A DNA stretch of 64,000 nucleotides from Gordonia sputi NBRC 100414 (GCF_000248055.1 NZ_BAFC01000112.1:1-64000); one strand, 5' to 3'; counted from the stretch's first letter, positions 9,399 through 19,010 are shown. A program made the numbers and translations. Notes: generated by a model not told the origin, from the letters alone.

Positions 9399-9881
9399 TC
9401 AGGACTCGGGCAGCGCCGGCGCGACGCCGGTCTCCTCGTATTCGCTGAGGATGTCGATTCGACGCCGATGACGCGGCTCCTCGGAGAACGGGGTGTCGAC
9501 GAAGGCGTCGACGATCGCCAACGCCTCCTCGGTGGTGTGCATGCGGCCACCGATACCGATGAGCTGGGCGTTGTTGTGCTGGCGGGCGAGTTGGGCGATC
9601 TCGACGTTCCAGGCGAGCGCACACCGCGCACCCTTGACCTTGTTCGCGGCGATCTGCTCGCCATTGCCGCTGCCTCCGAGCACGATGCCGAGGCTGCCCG
9701 GATCGTCGACGGTCTTCTGGGCGGTGGCGATGCAGAATGCGGGGTAGTCGTCCTGCGCGTCGTACACATGAGCGCCGGAATCGATCACTTCGTGCCCGTT
9801 TGCCTTGAGGTGTTCAGAGATCTTGGCCTTGAGTTCGAATCCGGCATGGTCGCCACCGACGTATACGCGCATAGCGACCAC
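9399..9881 (-). CDS. rpiB: Ribose-5-phosphate isomerase B
   Basis: Interconverts ribose-5-phosphate and ribulose-5-phosphate in the pentose phosphate pathway. The 160 residues carry YVGGDHAGFELK at the N-terminus and the phosphate-binding loop GGSGNGEQIAANK. Glu75 replaces the catalytic Cys of the E. coli enzyme, as in mycobacterial RpiB. The HNNAQLIGIGGR motif follows. The GTG at 9881 (MVAMRVYV) parallels the mycobacterial start; the ATG at 9872 is an alternative. It is divergent from the M48 protease with about 15 bp between starts, so the promoters overlap. Confidence 0.96.
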   Translation of the reverse strand: MVAMRVYVGGDHAGFELKAKISEHLKANGHEVIDSGAHVYDAQDDYPAFCIATAQKTVDDPGSLGIVLGGSGNGEQIAANKVKGARCALAWNVEIAQLARQHNNAQLIGIGGRMHTTEEALAIVDAFVDTPFSEEPRHRRRIDILSEYEETGVAPALPES

Positions 9882-9883
9882 TA

Positions 9884-9889
9884 TAGATT
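9884..9889 (+). promoter_or_regulatory. -10 box TAGATT for the M48 protease gene
   Basis: TAGATT lies 7 nt before the GTG at 9897, the leaderless spacing seen elsewhere in this window. It sits inside the very short divergent gap with rpiB. A GAAGG at 9890-9894 could act as a weak SD only if transcription starts further upstream. Confidence 0.45.
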
Positions 9890-9896
9890 GAAGGCC

Positions 9897-10901
9897 GTGG
9901 ACGACTCATCGCCTATTCCGAATGTGCCAGGACTTGCTGATCCGGCGCCGACGACATCCCACTATGACCCCAACCGACGGTGGCTGACGCCTGCGAAGTA
10001 CGCGGCAAAGCCGCGACTGCATCCGTGGGAGATCCCGACGCTCGTCGTGCTGATCCTGCTGTCGCTGATCGGCTACGTGACCGTCGTGGTGCTGGTGATG
10101 TTCGGTGTGTTCAATCAGTTCGCGCTGCTGGCACTCGCGCTGCCATTGCTGCTGTTCCTCATTCGAGGCATCACGTATGCCACTCCCCGCGCCAATGGCG
10201 TTCAGATGACGCCGACGCAGTTCGTCGAGGGATACCGGATGGTCGTCGAAGCGGCGGCCCGCTACGGACTCGAGTACGTGCCCGACGCCTACGTCGTACT
10301 CGGCAACGGGCAGATCAACGCGTTCGCGTCGGGCCACGGTTTTCGACGCTACGTCGTCGTCTACTCCGATCTCTTCGAGATCGGCGGCAGGGCTCGAGAT
10401 CCCGAGGCGCTGCGATTCATCATCGGCCACGAGGTCGGTCATATCGCCGCGGGGCACACGTCGTACTGGCGACAACTCGCGACGAGCATCGGCATGCAGA
10501 TCCCCATACTCGGCTCGCTGCTGTCGAGGGCCCAGGAGTACTCGGCCGACAACTTCGGCTACTACACGCAGCCCGACGGTGCACCGCGGGCAATGGGCGT
10601 GCTCTCGGCGGGCAAGTACATGCTGCGCGCCGTCGACTTCGACCAATTGGCCGACAGGGCAACACACGAGAAGGGTTTCTTCATCTTCCTCGTAAATCTG
10701 CTTGCGTCGCACCCTGTTCTCACGTGGCGCGCGGCAGCGCTGCGTGATCGCACGCGCGCGGGCGCGATCCTGTTCCGCCCGAAGACCATCGTGCGAGGCG
10801 TCGGAAGCGGCAACGCGGTCCCCGTCACGCCACCGCCGCACCCCGCCGCCGTGGCTGCGGGGTCGCTGCCGAACGGACTCGAGGCTCCACCCAAGTTCTA
10901 G
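9897..10901 (+). CDS. Membrane-anchored M48-family zinc metallopeptidase
   Basis: From the GTG at 9897 the protein has 334 residues. A cytosolic N-terminus is followed by two hydrophobic segments (about 47-92) and a peptidase domain. The zinc site is HEVGH at 178-182, and the third ligand is Glu214 in AQEYSADNFGY. This is the HtpX-like arrangement: a membrane-bound protease with the site facing the cytosol. A Pro-rich tail (VTPPPHPAA) ends the protein. The much longer upstream frame is antisense to rpiB and was rejected. Its physiological substrate is unknown. Confidence 0.88.
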   Translation: MDDSSPIPNVPGLADPAPTTSHYDPNRRWLTPAKYAAKPRLHPWEIPTLVVLILLSLIGYVTVVVLVMFGVFNQFALLALALPLLLFLIRGITYATPRANGVQMTPTQFVEGYRMVVEAAARYGLEYVPDAYVVLGNGQINAFASGHGFRRYVVVYSDLFEIGGRARDPEALRFIIGHEVGHIAAGHTSYWRQLATSIGMQIPILGSLLSRAQEYSADNFGYYTQPDGAPRAMGVLSAGKYMLRAVDFDQLADRATHEKGFFIFLVNLLASHPVLTWRAAALRDRTRAGAILFRPKTIVRGVGSGNAVPVTPPPHPAAVAAGSLPNGLEAPPKF

Positions 10902-10902
10902 G

Positions 10903-11511
10903 TCAGTCGAACTGCGGATCCTCGTCGCGGCTGCGCTTGAGCTCGAAGAAGTGCGGATACGACGCGAGTGCGACGGCGCCATCCCAGACGGTGCCCGCGG
11001 TCTCACCGCGCGGAATCCGGGACAGAACAGGGCCGAAGAACGCGACCCCGTTGACGTGGATGGTCGGCGTCCCGACGTCGTCGCCGACCTTGTCCATGCC
11101 CTCGTGGTGGCTGGTGCGAATCCAGTCGTCGTACTCGGTGGAGTCCGCCGCCTTCGCGAGCTTGGGATCGAGGCCCAGTTCATCGAGCGTCTCGGCGATC
11201 ACGACGTCGAAATCCTTGTTGCCCTGGTTGTGGATTCGGGTGCCCATGGCCGTGTAGATCGGCGCCAGGACGTCGTCGCCCTTCGCCGCAACTGCCGCAG
11301 CTATCACGCGCACGGGGCGCCAGGCGTTCTTGAGCGCTTCGCGGTAGTCGTCGGGGATGTCGCGGCCCTCGTTGAGGACGGCGAGACTCATCAGGTGGAA
11401 GTTCACGTCGACGTCGCGCACCTTCTCCACCTCGAGAATCCACCGCGAGGTGATCCAGCACCACGGACACAGCGGGTCGAACCAGAAATCAATACGATCC
11501 TTTTGCGACAT
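10903..11511 (-). CDS. DsbA-fold mycothiol-dependent nitroreductase-like protein (Rv2466c family)
   Basis: A thioredoxin-fold oxidoreductase of 202 residues with a CPWC active site at Cys15-Cys18 (FDPLCPWCW), a helical insert and a cis-Pro loop in VGTPTIHV. M. tuberculosis Rv2466c, its likely counterpart in the same gene order, uses mycothiol to reduce and activate nitro prodrugs and is induced by oxidative stress. It has no signal peptide, so it acts in the cytosol. It is convergent with the M48 gene, with only 1 bp between stops, and divergent from pepN. ATG 11511 (MSQKDRIDF) is preferred to 11517. Confidence 0.88.
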   Translation of the reverse strand: MSQKDRIDFWFDPLCPWCWITSRWILEVEKVRDVDVNFHLMSLAVLNEGRDIPDDYREALKNAWRPVRVIAAAVAAKGDDVLAPIYTAMGTRIHNQGNKDFDVVIAETLDELGLDPKLAKAADSTEYDDWIRTSHHEGMDKVGDDVGTPTIHVNGVAFFGPVLSRIPRGETAGTVWDGAVALASYPHFFELKRSRDEDPQFD

Positions 11512-11652
11512 CTGCACACATTCCCTTCGACATGGCCAACGCGTATCGGTCGTTCACACCCAACAGCTCGTTGAAGAACCATCAGGTCTTTGCACCAGCA
11601 GCACTTTCAACCAACGACCATCCGCAACGATTCCACGCCGACGTTACGCGGC

Positions 11653-11658
11653 TAAGCT
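11653..11658 (+). promoter_or_regulatory. -10 box TAAGCT of pepN
   Basis: TAAGCT lies 7 nt before the GTG start of pepN and no SD is visible, which predicts a leaderless transcript. Confidence 0.5.
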
Positions 11659-11665
11659 GGCGATT

Positions 11666-14239
11666 GTGACTGCCCCGAATCTGACCCGAGACCAGGCGCG
11701 AGAACGTGCCACCACCATCGACGTATCCCACTACGACGTAGAACTCGACCTCACCGACGGCAGCGGCAAGCCCGGAGAGAAGACTTTCCGCTCGACGAGC
11801 ACCGTCACCTTCACCGCGACACCCGGCTCGCAGACCTTCATCGACCTCGTCGCGCCGACGCTCATCTCGGCCACGCTCAACGGAAAAGAACTCGACGTCA
11901 GCGGCTTCGACGAATCGGTGGGACTCACGCTCCCCGATCTCGCCGCAGACAACGAGCTCGTCGTCGTCGCCGACTGCGCCTACTCCCACACCGGTGAGGG
12001 GCTGCACCGTTTCGTCGATCCCACAGACGATTCCGTCTATCTCTACTCGCAGTTCGAGACCGCCGACGCCAAGCGGATGTTCGCCTGCTTCGACCAGCCC
12101 GACCTCAAGGCGACCTACACGATCACCGTGACCGCGCCCGAGGACTGGAAGGTCATCTCGAACGCGCTGACCGAGTCGATCGACGGCGGAGTGCACCGCT
12201 TCGCCGAAACACCGGTCATGAGCACCTACCTCGTCGCGTTGATCGCGGGGCCGTACGCGGAGTGGACAGACACCTACACCGACGACCACGGTTCGATCCC
12301 GCTGGGGATCTACTGCAGGGCCTCCCTCGCGGAGTTCATGGACGAGGAGCGTCTCTTCACCGAGACCAAGCAGGGATTCTCCTTCTACCACAAGAACTTC
12401 GGCATCCCCTACGCCTTCGGCAAGTACGACCAGCTCTTCGTGCCCGAGTTCAACGCAGGCGCAATGGAGAACGCGGGCGCAGTCACGTTCCTCGAGGATT
12501 ACGTCTTCCGGTCGCGCGTGACCAACTACAACTACGAGCGGCGCGCCGAGACCGTCCTGCACGAGATGGCACACATGTGGTTCGGCGACCTGGTCACCAT
12601 GAAGTGGTGGGATGATCTGTGGCTCAATGAATCCTTCGCCACGTTCGCATCTGTGCTGTGCCAGTCGGAGGCAACCGAGTACACCAGCGCGTGGACGACG
12701 TTCGCCAACGTCGAGAAGTCGTGGGCCTATCGCCAGGATCAGTTGCCCTCGACGCATCCCGTTGCCGCCGACATCCCCGACATCGCCGCCGTCGAGGTCA
12801 ACTTCGACGGCATCACCTATGCCAAGGGCGCATCCGTGCTCAAGCAGTTGGTCGCCTATGTGGGAGTCGACGACTTCCTCGCGGGTCTGCGCGACTACTT
12901 CACCGCGCACAAGTTCGGCAATGCGACGTTCTCGGATCTGCTTGCCGCGCTGGAGAAGTCGTCGGGTCGCGATCTCTCCGACTGGGGTAGCCAGTGGCTC
13001 AAGACCACCGGCATCAACGTCATCCGCCCCGACTTCGAGGTCGACGACTCGGGCGCGTTCACCCGCTTCGCCATCATTCAGGACGGCGCAGCTCCCGGCG
13101 CGGGCGAGACACGCGTGCACCGTATGCGCGTCGGCATCTACGACGACAACGCATCCGGAGCTCTCGAACGCGTCCAGAGCGTCGAACTCGACGTCGAGGG
13201 CTCGGTCACCGAGGTCGCCGATCTCGTCGGCGTCCCGCGCGGAAAACTGATCCTGCTCAACGACGACGACCTCACGTACGCGTCGGTGCGCCTCGACCCC
13301 GAATCGCTCGAGACCGCCACCGCACGCATCGGCGACATCACCGACTCGATGCCACGCACGCTGGTGTGGTCGGCCGCCTGGGAGATGACCCGCCAGGCCG
13401 AGATGAAGGCGCGCGATTTCGTCGCCCTCGTCGAGCACGGCATCGCCGCCGAGACCGAAATCGGTGTGGTGCAGCGTGTTCTGCTGCAGGCGACCACCGC
13501 GATCGAGTCGTACGCCGACCCGGGATGGGCCACGACCGTCGGCTGGCCGGGTTTCAGCTCCCGACTCCTCGAACTCGCCCGGGCGGCAGAGTCGGGTTCC
13601 GACCATCAGCTCGCATTCATCAACACCCTACTCGCGGGACGACTGTTCGACGAGCAGATCGCCGTGGTGCGGGCACTCCTCGACGGCGACGACCCCGCCG
13701 ACCACGGTCTGGCGGGCCTGACGATCGACACCGACCTGCGGTGGAAGCTGGTGCTCGCGCTGGCGACCGCGGGAGCCATCGACAGCGACCCCTCGAATAC
13801 ACCCGTCATCGACGCCGAGGCCAAGCGCGACAACACCTCTGCGGGTACCCGGCAGGCCGCCACCGCGCGTGCCGCGCGTCCGCTTGCCGAGGCGAAGGCC
13901 GACGCGTGGTCGCAGGCGATCGACGACGACACGCTCTCGAACATCTACACGCGAGCGGTCGTGGCAGGTTTCGATCGTCCGGGTCAGGCGGAGTTGTTGT
14001 CGCAGTACGTCGACAAGTACTTCGCCGCGGTTCCGGAGGTGTGGAGCCGTCGATCGAGCGAGGTGGCGCAGACCGTCGTGAACGGCCTGTATCCGTCGTG
14101 GGAGATCACACCCGAGGCGCTGGCGAAGGCCGACGAGTTCCTCGCCAACGATCACCCGGCCGCACTCAAGCGGCTGATCATCGAGGGTCGCGCCGGTGTC
14201 GAGCGCTCGCTTCGCGCACGAGGTTTCGACGCCGAGTGA
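11666..14239 (+). CDS. pepN: Aminopeptidase N (M1 family)
   Basis: A zinc aminopeptidase for cytosolic peptide turnover, 857 residues from the GTG at 11666. The substrate-binding GAMEN motif is near residue 265. The zinc site HEMAH starts at residue 299, and the third ligand Glu is in LWLNESFA, 18 residues on. A C-terminal ERAP1-like helical domain fills the last 350 residues. It starts VTAPNLTRDQARERA, matching the usual actinobacterial N-terminus. The reading frame upstream of 11666 is open but antisense to the Rv2466c-like gene. Confidence 0.95.
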   Translation: MTAPNLTRDQARERATTIDVSHYDVELDLTDGSGKPGEKTFRSTSTVTFTATPGSQTFIDLVAPTLISATLNGKELDVSGFDESVGLTLPDLAADNELVVVADCAYSHTGEGLHRFVDPTDDSVYLYSQFETADAKRMFACFDQPDLKATYTITVTAPEDWKVISNALTESIDGGVHRFAETPVMSTYLVALIAGPYAEWTDTYTDDHGSIPLGIYCRASLAEFMDEERLFTETKQGFSFYHKNFGIPYAFGKYDQLFVPEFNAGAMENAGAVTFLEDYVFRSRVTNYNYERRAETVLHEMAHMWFGDLVTMKWWDDLWLNESFATFASVLCQSEATEYTSAWTTFANVEKSWAYRQDQLPSTHPVAADIPDIAAVEVNFDGITYAKGASVLKQLVAYVGVDDFLAGLRDYFTAHKFGNATFSDLLAALEKSSGRDLSDWGSQWLKTTGINVIRPDFEVDDSGAFTRFAIIQDGAAPGAGETRVHRMRVGIYDDNASGALERVQSVELDVEGSVTEVADLVGVPRGKLILLNDDDLTYASVRLDPESLETATARIGDITDSMPRTLVWSAAWEMTRQAEMKARDFVALVEHGIAAETEIGVVQRVLLQATTAIESYADPGWATTVGWPGFSSRLLELARAAESGSDHQLAFINTLLAGRLFDEQIAVVRALLDGDDPADHGLAGLTIDTDLRWKLVLALATAGAIDSDPSNTPVIDAEAKRDNTSAGTRQAATARAARPLAEAKADAWSQAIDDDTLSNIYTRAVVAGFDRPGQAELLSQYVDKYFAAVPEVWSRRSSEVAQTVVNGLYPSWEITPEALAKADEFLANDHPAALKRLIIEGRAGVERSLRARGFDAE

Positions 14240-14260
14240 CAGTTCATACCGAGTGACCGA

Positions 14261-14956
14261 TCACCTCGTCCAGGTGTAGCGAATCTGGGGGCGGCCCGCC
14301 CCGCCGTACTCGGTGACCCTGCGCACCGTGCCGGCGTCGGCGAGCCGCTCCAGATACCGCCACGCGGTGACTCGCGAACTGCCCACTTGCGCAGCGACTT
14401 CCGATGCGGTCAGGCCGTCGGGCGCATCGCGGACCGCCCTGCCGACAGCGTCGGTGGTGTCGGGCGCCATGCCCTTGGGTGCGCCGCGCCGAGGATCGGC
14501 GGTGCGCAACGCGGCAAGCGCACGGTCAACGTCTCGCTGGCTGACCGCGTCGCCGTCGCCCGCGACAGTGTCGCGGTAGCGCAGGTAGTGCTCGATCTTC
14601 TCGGCGAAAGCCGCGTACGAGAACGGTTTGAGCAGATAGAGCAGCGCGCCGTGCGCCACTGCTCGTCGGACTGTGGGCAGGTCGCGTGCCGCCGTGATGG
14701 CGATGATGTCGGGATCGGGCCGCAGCCCGGACAGCGCTGACGCGAGGTCGATTCCGCTCGCGTCGGGCAGTCCGAGATCGAGCAGCACGAGTTCGACAGG
14801 CGCACCCGCCGCCACGGCCGCGGCCGCCGCACGGTGCGCGTCCTGCGCGGTGCCCGCCGTCGCGACCACTTCGAATCCGCCGATCCGGGCGAGGTAGTCG
14901 CGATGCGCTTGTACGAGCAGCGGCTCGTCGTCGACGATCATCACGCGTATCACCAC
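14261..14956 (-). CDS. Response regulator of the CitB/DctR type
   Basis: A two-component regulator of 231 residues. The receiver domain has the acidic pair Asp9/Asp10, phospho-acceptor Asp60 (LVLLDLGLPD) and the conserved Lys in LLKPFSY. The C-terminal helix-turn-helix (about 180-215, ASEVAAQVGSSRVTAWRYLERL) is of the CitB/DcuR sort. It follows the sensor kinase gene by 2 bp, so the two form one operon. In this family the pair switches on C4-dicarboxylate or citrate uptake genes; dctA lies just beyond, in the opposite direction. The regulator is intact although its kinase is broken. Confidence 0.9.
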   Translation of the reverse strand: MVIRVMIVDDEPLLVQAHRDYLARIGGFEVVATAGTAQDAHRAAAAAVAAGAPVELVLLDLGLPDASGIDLASALSGLRPDPDIIAITAARDLPTVRRAVAHGALLYLLKPFSYAAFAEKIEHYLRYRDTVAGDGDAVSQRDVDRALAALRTADPRRGAPKGMAPDTTDAVGRAVRDAPDGLTASEVAAQVGSSRVTAWRYLERLADAGTVRRVTEYGGAGRPQIRYTWTR

Positions 14957-14958
14957 GA

Positions 14959-16514
14959 CTATTCTCCGCTCGGGATCTCGACAGTGACTACCGAACCGTA
15001 CGTGTGCTCGGATCGCACGGTGCCGCGATGTCGGTTGACGATGTAGCTCACCAGGGCAAGGCCAAGCCCTCTGCCCTGTGCATCGCCGCCGGGTTTCGTC
15101 GAATATCCTCTACTGCAAGCCCTTTGGAACTCGTCGTCGGTCATCCCCGGACCGCTGTCGGCAACGACGATCTGTAGTGATCCGTCGGTCGAGGCCACGG
15201 TGACCTCCACCCACGGGTCATGTGGATCGCAGGCATCCAACGCATTGTCGATCAGGTTTCCGACGATGGTGATCATCTCGTCGGTGGTCAGCGGGGAGGC
15301 ATCGACCGAGTCGAGAGCCGACTCCTCCGTCAACGTCATGGAGATTCCTCGTTCTGCTGCCTGTGCCGACTTCCCGAGCAGCAGCGCGCTGAGGGTGGGA
15401 TCGCTGATCGTGTCCGAGACGCGATCGACCAACCGTTGCGACAGAGCAAGATCCGCGGTCGCCAGGTCGGCGGCGCGTTCCGCGTGGCCGGTTTCGATGA
15501 GCGCGACCATGGTGTGCAGCCGATTGGCCGACTCATGCGCCTGCGACCGAGTGCCTCGGCGAAACGCGAGAGCGAATCCAATTCGCCTATGGCAGCCGAT
15601 AATTCGGTTCGATCTCGGATCGTGACGACGGTCGATCCGGGCCGCGTCGACACCGGAGCTCGATTGACCACCAGCACCCGGCCCTGATCGACATACAGCA
15701 CGTCGGTGAGAGGTTCTGTGCCGAGCAGGAATTCGGGCATGTCGTCGAGTTCACCGACGTCGCCGCCACTCTCGCCGGCCAACAACCGACGTGCCTCGTC
15801 ATTGCACAGCGCGATCTCGCCGTCGTCGATCACCACAAGCCCCTCCTTGACCGAATGGAGCACCGCGTCGTGATGGTCGTACATGACGCGTAGTTCTCCC
15901 GGGGCCAGACCACCGGTGAGCCGCAACAGCCGCCGTCGGATGAGCCAGAGTCCGCCGAGAGCGGCGACGATGGCCACCAGCCCGATCGACGCGATCAACG
16001 GCAGTTGGTCCAGCCACTCGTCGGTGAGCGTGGACTGCGTGATCCCGACGGCAACCATCCCGACGATCACGCCCTGGTCGTTGCGCACAGGCGCGATCGA
16101 ACGAATCGACGGCCCCAGCGTCCCGGTGTAGGTCTCGGTGTAGACCTCGCCCCGCAGCGCCTGGCTGGTCGAACCCAGATACCGCTGCCCGATGAGCGCA
16201 GGCCTTGTATGGGTGTAGCGCACACCGTTGGTGTTCATGATGGTGATGAACGAGAGGCCGGTGACCTAACGGATCTCCTCGGTGACCGGCTGCAGGCTCG
16301 CGGTCGGGTCGGGAGAAGCCAGCGCGCGGGCCGTCGAAGGGGCATCAGCGATGCTCACCGCTACGGAGGTGACCTGCTCACGCGCGGCACGCACTCCGTC
16401 GAGCCGGGCATCGAGCAGGGCGAGTGCCGCCGCAGCCACCACGATCACCACGACGACGGCCAGCTGCAACGCCACAGCCTGACCGGCGAGTGTCCGGGGA
16501 CGCCACCGCAGCAT
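14959..16514 (-). pseudogene. DcuS/CitA-type sensor histidine kinase, disrupted by a frameshift and an in-frame amber stop
   Basis: The pieces read as one sensor kinase of about 515 residues. First come an N-terminal membrane helix (LAVVVVIVVAAAALAL) and the start of a periplasmic PAS sensor, from ATG 16514. A TAG at 16266-16268 interrupts the frame between EEIR and VTGLSFIT. The same frame continues with the sensor, a second membrane helix (LIASIGLVAIVAALGGLWLI) and a cytoplasmic PAS. Near 15549 the frame shifts by one base inside CTCGGTCG, exactly before the H-box (QAHESANRLHTM). The kinase core, with N-box IDNALDA and G-box DSGPGM and GRGLGLALV, continues in the other frame to 14959. The two independent lesions suggest a true pseudogene. 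Confidence 0.85.
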
Positions 16515-16703
16515 GTCCGCACCATCCCTTCCGCGACCGCCCCTATGGCGACCGCCCCCTACGTCAATCGCCATCGAGTTCACCACGGTGATCGCCTGAA
16601 CGAAATGAACTCAATGGTGACCCACATCACGGTTCTGACCAACAATCTTCCACAGCGGGTGCGCTTCGAAGACGTCGACCTGCATCACAGGAAGGACAGC
16701 ACG

Positions 16704-18170
16704 ATGAATCTGAGACGACGACACCCAGACGGCGCGTTGGCGACCGACGAGATCGCGACAACGCCGCCCAAGAAGCGTGACAAGACGCATTGGCTGTACG
16801 TGGCGGTCATCATTGCCGTTGTCGGAGGTGTGGCGGTCGGCCTCATCGCTCCCGGTGTCGGCAAAGACCTCGGGGTACTCGGCACCATGTTCGTCAGCCT
16901 CATCAAAATGATGATCGCGCCGGTCATCTTCTGCACCATCGTGCTGGGCATCGGTTCGGTCCGAAAGGCCGCGACCGTCGGCAAGGTCGGCGGACTCGCC
17001 TTCGTCTACTTCCTCGTGATGTCGACCATCGCACTCGCGATAGGACTCGTCGTCGGAAATCTGATCAAGCCCGGCGACGGCCTCAACATCACGGCGACCG
17101 CGGACAAGGGTTCGGCATTGGCCGAGAAGGCCCACGAATCCGGCGGACTGATGGCGTTCGTCGAGGGGATCATCCCCGATTCGCTCCTCTCTGCGCTCAC
17201 CTCGGGCAACGTCTTGCAGGCGCTGTTCGTCGCGCTTCTCGTCGGCTTCGCCCTGCAGGCCATGGGTTCGAGCGGGGAGCCGATCCTCGCCGCCGTCGCC
17301 TACATCCAGAAGCTCGTGTTCAAGATCCTCAGCATGATCCTGTGGCTCGCCCCGATCGGCGCGTTCGGCGCGATCGCCAACGTCGTCGGGCAGACCGGCT
17401 GGGCCGCGGTCGGGCAGCTGTTGATCCTGATGATCGCCTTCTACCTGACGTGCCTGGTGTTCGTGTTCGGCGTCCTCGGCGTGATCCTGCGGTCGGTCGC
17501 AGGCGTGTCCATCTTCCGACTCGTCCGCTACCTGGCCCGCGAGTACCTGCTGATCTTCGCCACCTCGTCCTCCGAGTCGGCGCTACCCCGCCTGATCGCC
17601 AAGATGGAACACCTCGGCGTCGAGAAGTCAACGGTCGGCGTCGTCGTTCCGACCGGCTACTCGTTCAACCTCGACGGCACAGCGATCTACCTGACGATGG
17701 CGTCGATCTTCATCGCAGATGCAATGGGTGCACCGCTGTCGATCGGAGCGCAGATCAGCCTGCTGGTCTTCATGATCATCGCGTCGAAGGGCGCCGCAGG
17801 CGTCAGCGGCGCCGGGCTGGCAACTCTGGCCGGCGGCCTGCAGGCCCACCAGCCGGCCATGCTGAACGGAGTCGGACTGATCGTGGGCATCGACCGCTTC
17901 ATGTCCGAGGCTCGCGCCGTCACCAACTTCTCGGGCAACGCGGTCGCGACAATCCTCGTCGGATCGTGGACGGGGACCATCGACAAGAATCGGGTCGACG
18001 ACGTCCTCTCCGGCCGGGCACCGTTCGACGAGAACGACATGGTCGACGACCATCTGGGAAGCTCCCCCACACGACCCGATGCGAAGAATGAAGACTCGAC
18101 CACCGCCGCGCCGGCTGAGAAGGTGTCGACAGAGAAGGCACCGGTCACCAGAGACCTGGTCGCACAGTAG
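16704..18170 (+). CDS. dctA: C4-dicarboxylate/cation symporter (DctA, DAACS family)
   Basis: Takes up succinate, fumarate and malate with protons or sodium. The 488 residues start at ATG 16704 behind a good SD (aggaagga at 16689-16696). There are about eight membrane segments plus the family hairpins. SSSESALPRLI and GYSFNLDGTAIYLTM are the signature ligand-binding motifs (about 290-335), and the SKGAAGVSGAGL loop and NFSGNAVA follow. A hydrophilic, disordered tail of about 45 residues ends it. It is divergent from the two-component genes that would regulate it. Confidence 0.93.
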   Translation: MNLRRRHPDGALATDEIATTPPKKRDKTHWLYVAVIIAVVGGVAVGLIAPGVGKDLGVLGTMFVSLIKMMIAPVIFCTIVLGIGSVRKAATVGKVGGLAFVYFLVMSTIALAIGLVVGNLIKPGDGLNITATADKGSALAEKAHESGGLMAFVEGIIPDSLLSALTSGNVLQALFVALLVGFALQAMGSSGEPILAAVAYIQKLVFKILSMILWLAPIGAFGAIANVVGQTGWAAVGQLLILMIAFYLTCLVFVFGVLGVILRSVAGVSIFRLVRYLAREYLLIFATSSSESALPRLIAKMEHLGVEKSTVGVVVPTGYSFNLDGTAIYLTMASIFIADAMGAPLSIGAQISLLVFMIIASKGAAGVSGAGLATLAGGLQAHQPAMLNGVGLIVGIDRFMSEARAVTNFSGNAVATILVGSWTGTIDKNRVDDVLSGRAPFDENDMVDDHLGSSPTRPDAKNEDSTTAAPAEKVSTEKAPVTRDLVAQ

Positions 18171-18194
18171 GCACCGACACAGCAGCGACAACAC

Positions 18195-18233
18195 AAGAGA
18201 ATGGCCCGGGAGTTGCTCCCGGGCCATTCTCTT
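18195..18233. terminator. Bidirectional terminator after dctA
   Basis: A perfect 18-bp stem, left arm 18195-18212 starting aagagaatggcc, loop ttg, right arm 18216-18233. A short T-rich tract (tggttctt) follows. It lies between converging genes. Confidence 0.9.
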
Positions 18234-18274
18234 TGGTTCTTGTCCAGCTGCCGAAGTTCTTCGGTGTCGCAGCT

Positions 18275-18775
18275 TCAGATGGGTGCTGCTGCCGTCGCCA
18301 TCACGTGCAGCGCGGAGACGAGTCCGTCGATGAGCTCGTTCTGACGGAAGCTGCCGATGGCGGCGGTCACGCCAAGATCGGCGACGCGATCATTGATGCG
18401 GTCGGCAACCTCGCTGCCCGACACCACCACGACGTCATGCGTGTTGGGCGACACCGCGAGCAGTGTGCCGTATGCGGGCTCGGGAGCTGCCTTGAGCAGC
18501 ACGTTGCGCGCATCGGCGACCGGATCGGTTCCGAGTTCTCCGATGTAGACGGAGAAGCGGACCAGCGCCTTTTCGGTCGCGGCGTGGATCGCGTCGTCGA
18601 GTGCGATCAGTTCGTCGCGGGAGAAGGGAGGGGTCGTCGCGGTCTGACCGGGAAAGCGGGTGGACGAGACGCGCCCGCTGTTCGTGATGACCGTGCCGAC
18701 GGGCAGCGCGGAGGCCGCGACGACCTCATGCGATGCTTCGGAACCTGTCGTCTGCGAAATCTCACCACTTGGCAC
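18275..18775 (-). CDS. DUF5130-family protein
   Basis: A 166-residue soluble protein with the TPM-like pattern seen in DUF5130 (Rv2468c-type): DDAIHAATEKALVRFSVYIGEL in the middle and a C-terminal helix ending HVMATAAAPI. The best start is the GTG at 18775, which has GGAGG 8 nt upstream. The ATG at 18790 has none. It overlaps the 3' end of the upstream ctaJ gene by 14 bp, so translation is probably coupled. The function is unknown. The link to a respiratory oxidase subunit is contextual only. Confidence 0.8.
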   Translation of the reverse strand: MPSGEISQTTGSEASHEVVAASALPVGTVITNSGRVSSTRFPGQTATTPPFSRDELIALDDAIHAATEKALVRFSVYIGELGTDPVADARNVLLKAAPEPAYGTLLAVSPNTHDVVVVSGSEVADRINDRVADLGVTAAIGSFRQNELIDGLVSALHVMATAAAPI

Positions 18776-19010
18776 TGGCCGAGCCTCCATCCACATCATT
18801 CGGTTCCGCGTGACGCGGCAACGCAATCGATTCGATCTCCGTTGCGGAGAAGAGCAGCGGTCCGCGGTCCCACTTCTGGTCGAGCGTGTATTCCTGCTGC
18901 TTGGGATACTTGACGCCATTCGAGAATGCCATCGAGACCACGCACGCCAGGGCGAAGATAACCACCAGGACCGTGACAGGCACTCCGATATAGGCGATCC
19001 AGTTGTCCAT
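18762..19010 (-). CDS. ctaJ: Probable aa3-type cytochrome oxidase accessory subunit CtaJ
   Basis: An 82-residue protein with one N-terminal membrane helix (about 5-30), a conserved-looking QKWDRGPLLFSA segment and a C-terminus GGSASAKW. Mycobacterial CtaJ, found in the III2IV2 supercomplex, is a single-helix subunit of similar size with a related Gly/Ser-rich end ending in Lys-Trp. It lies between pepN and glbO, the same neighbourhood I recall for M. smegmatis. That agreement of size, helix, tail and position is the whole basis for the call. It is an inference from family knowledge. Confidence 0.65.
   Translation of the reverse strand: MDNWIAYIGVPVTVLVVIFALACVVSMAFSNGVKYPKQQEYTLDQKWDRGPLLFSATEIESIALPRHAEPNDVDGGSASAKW

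Noticed and set aside
11582..13606. 674-residue minus-strand frame
   Set aside because: It is antisense to pepN, rich in Val/Asp/Arg by base composition, without motif or SD.
14959..15510. Separate small kinase gene starting MVALIETGH
   Set aside because: It lacks the H-box and sensor; the missing parts lie in the adjacent frame, so it is a fragment of the broken kinase.
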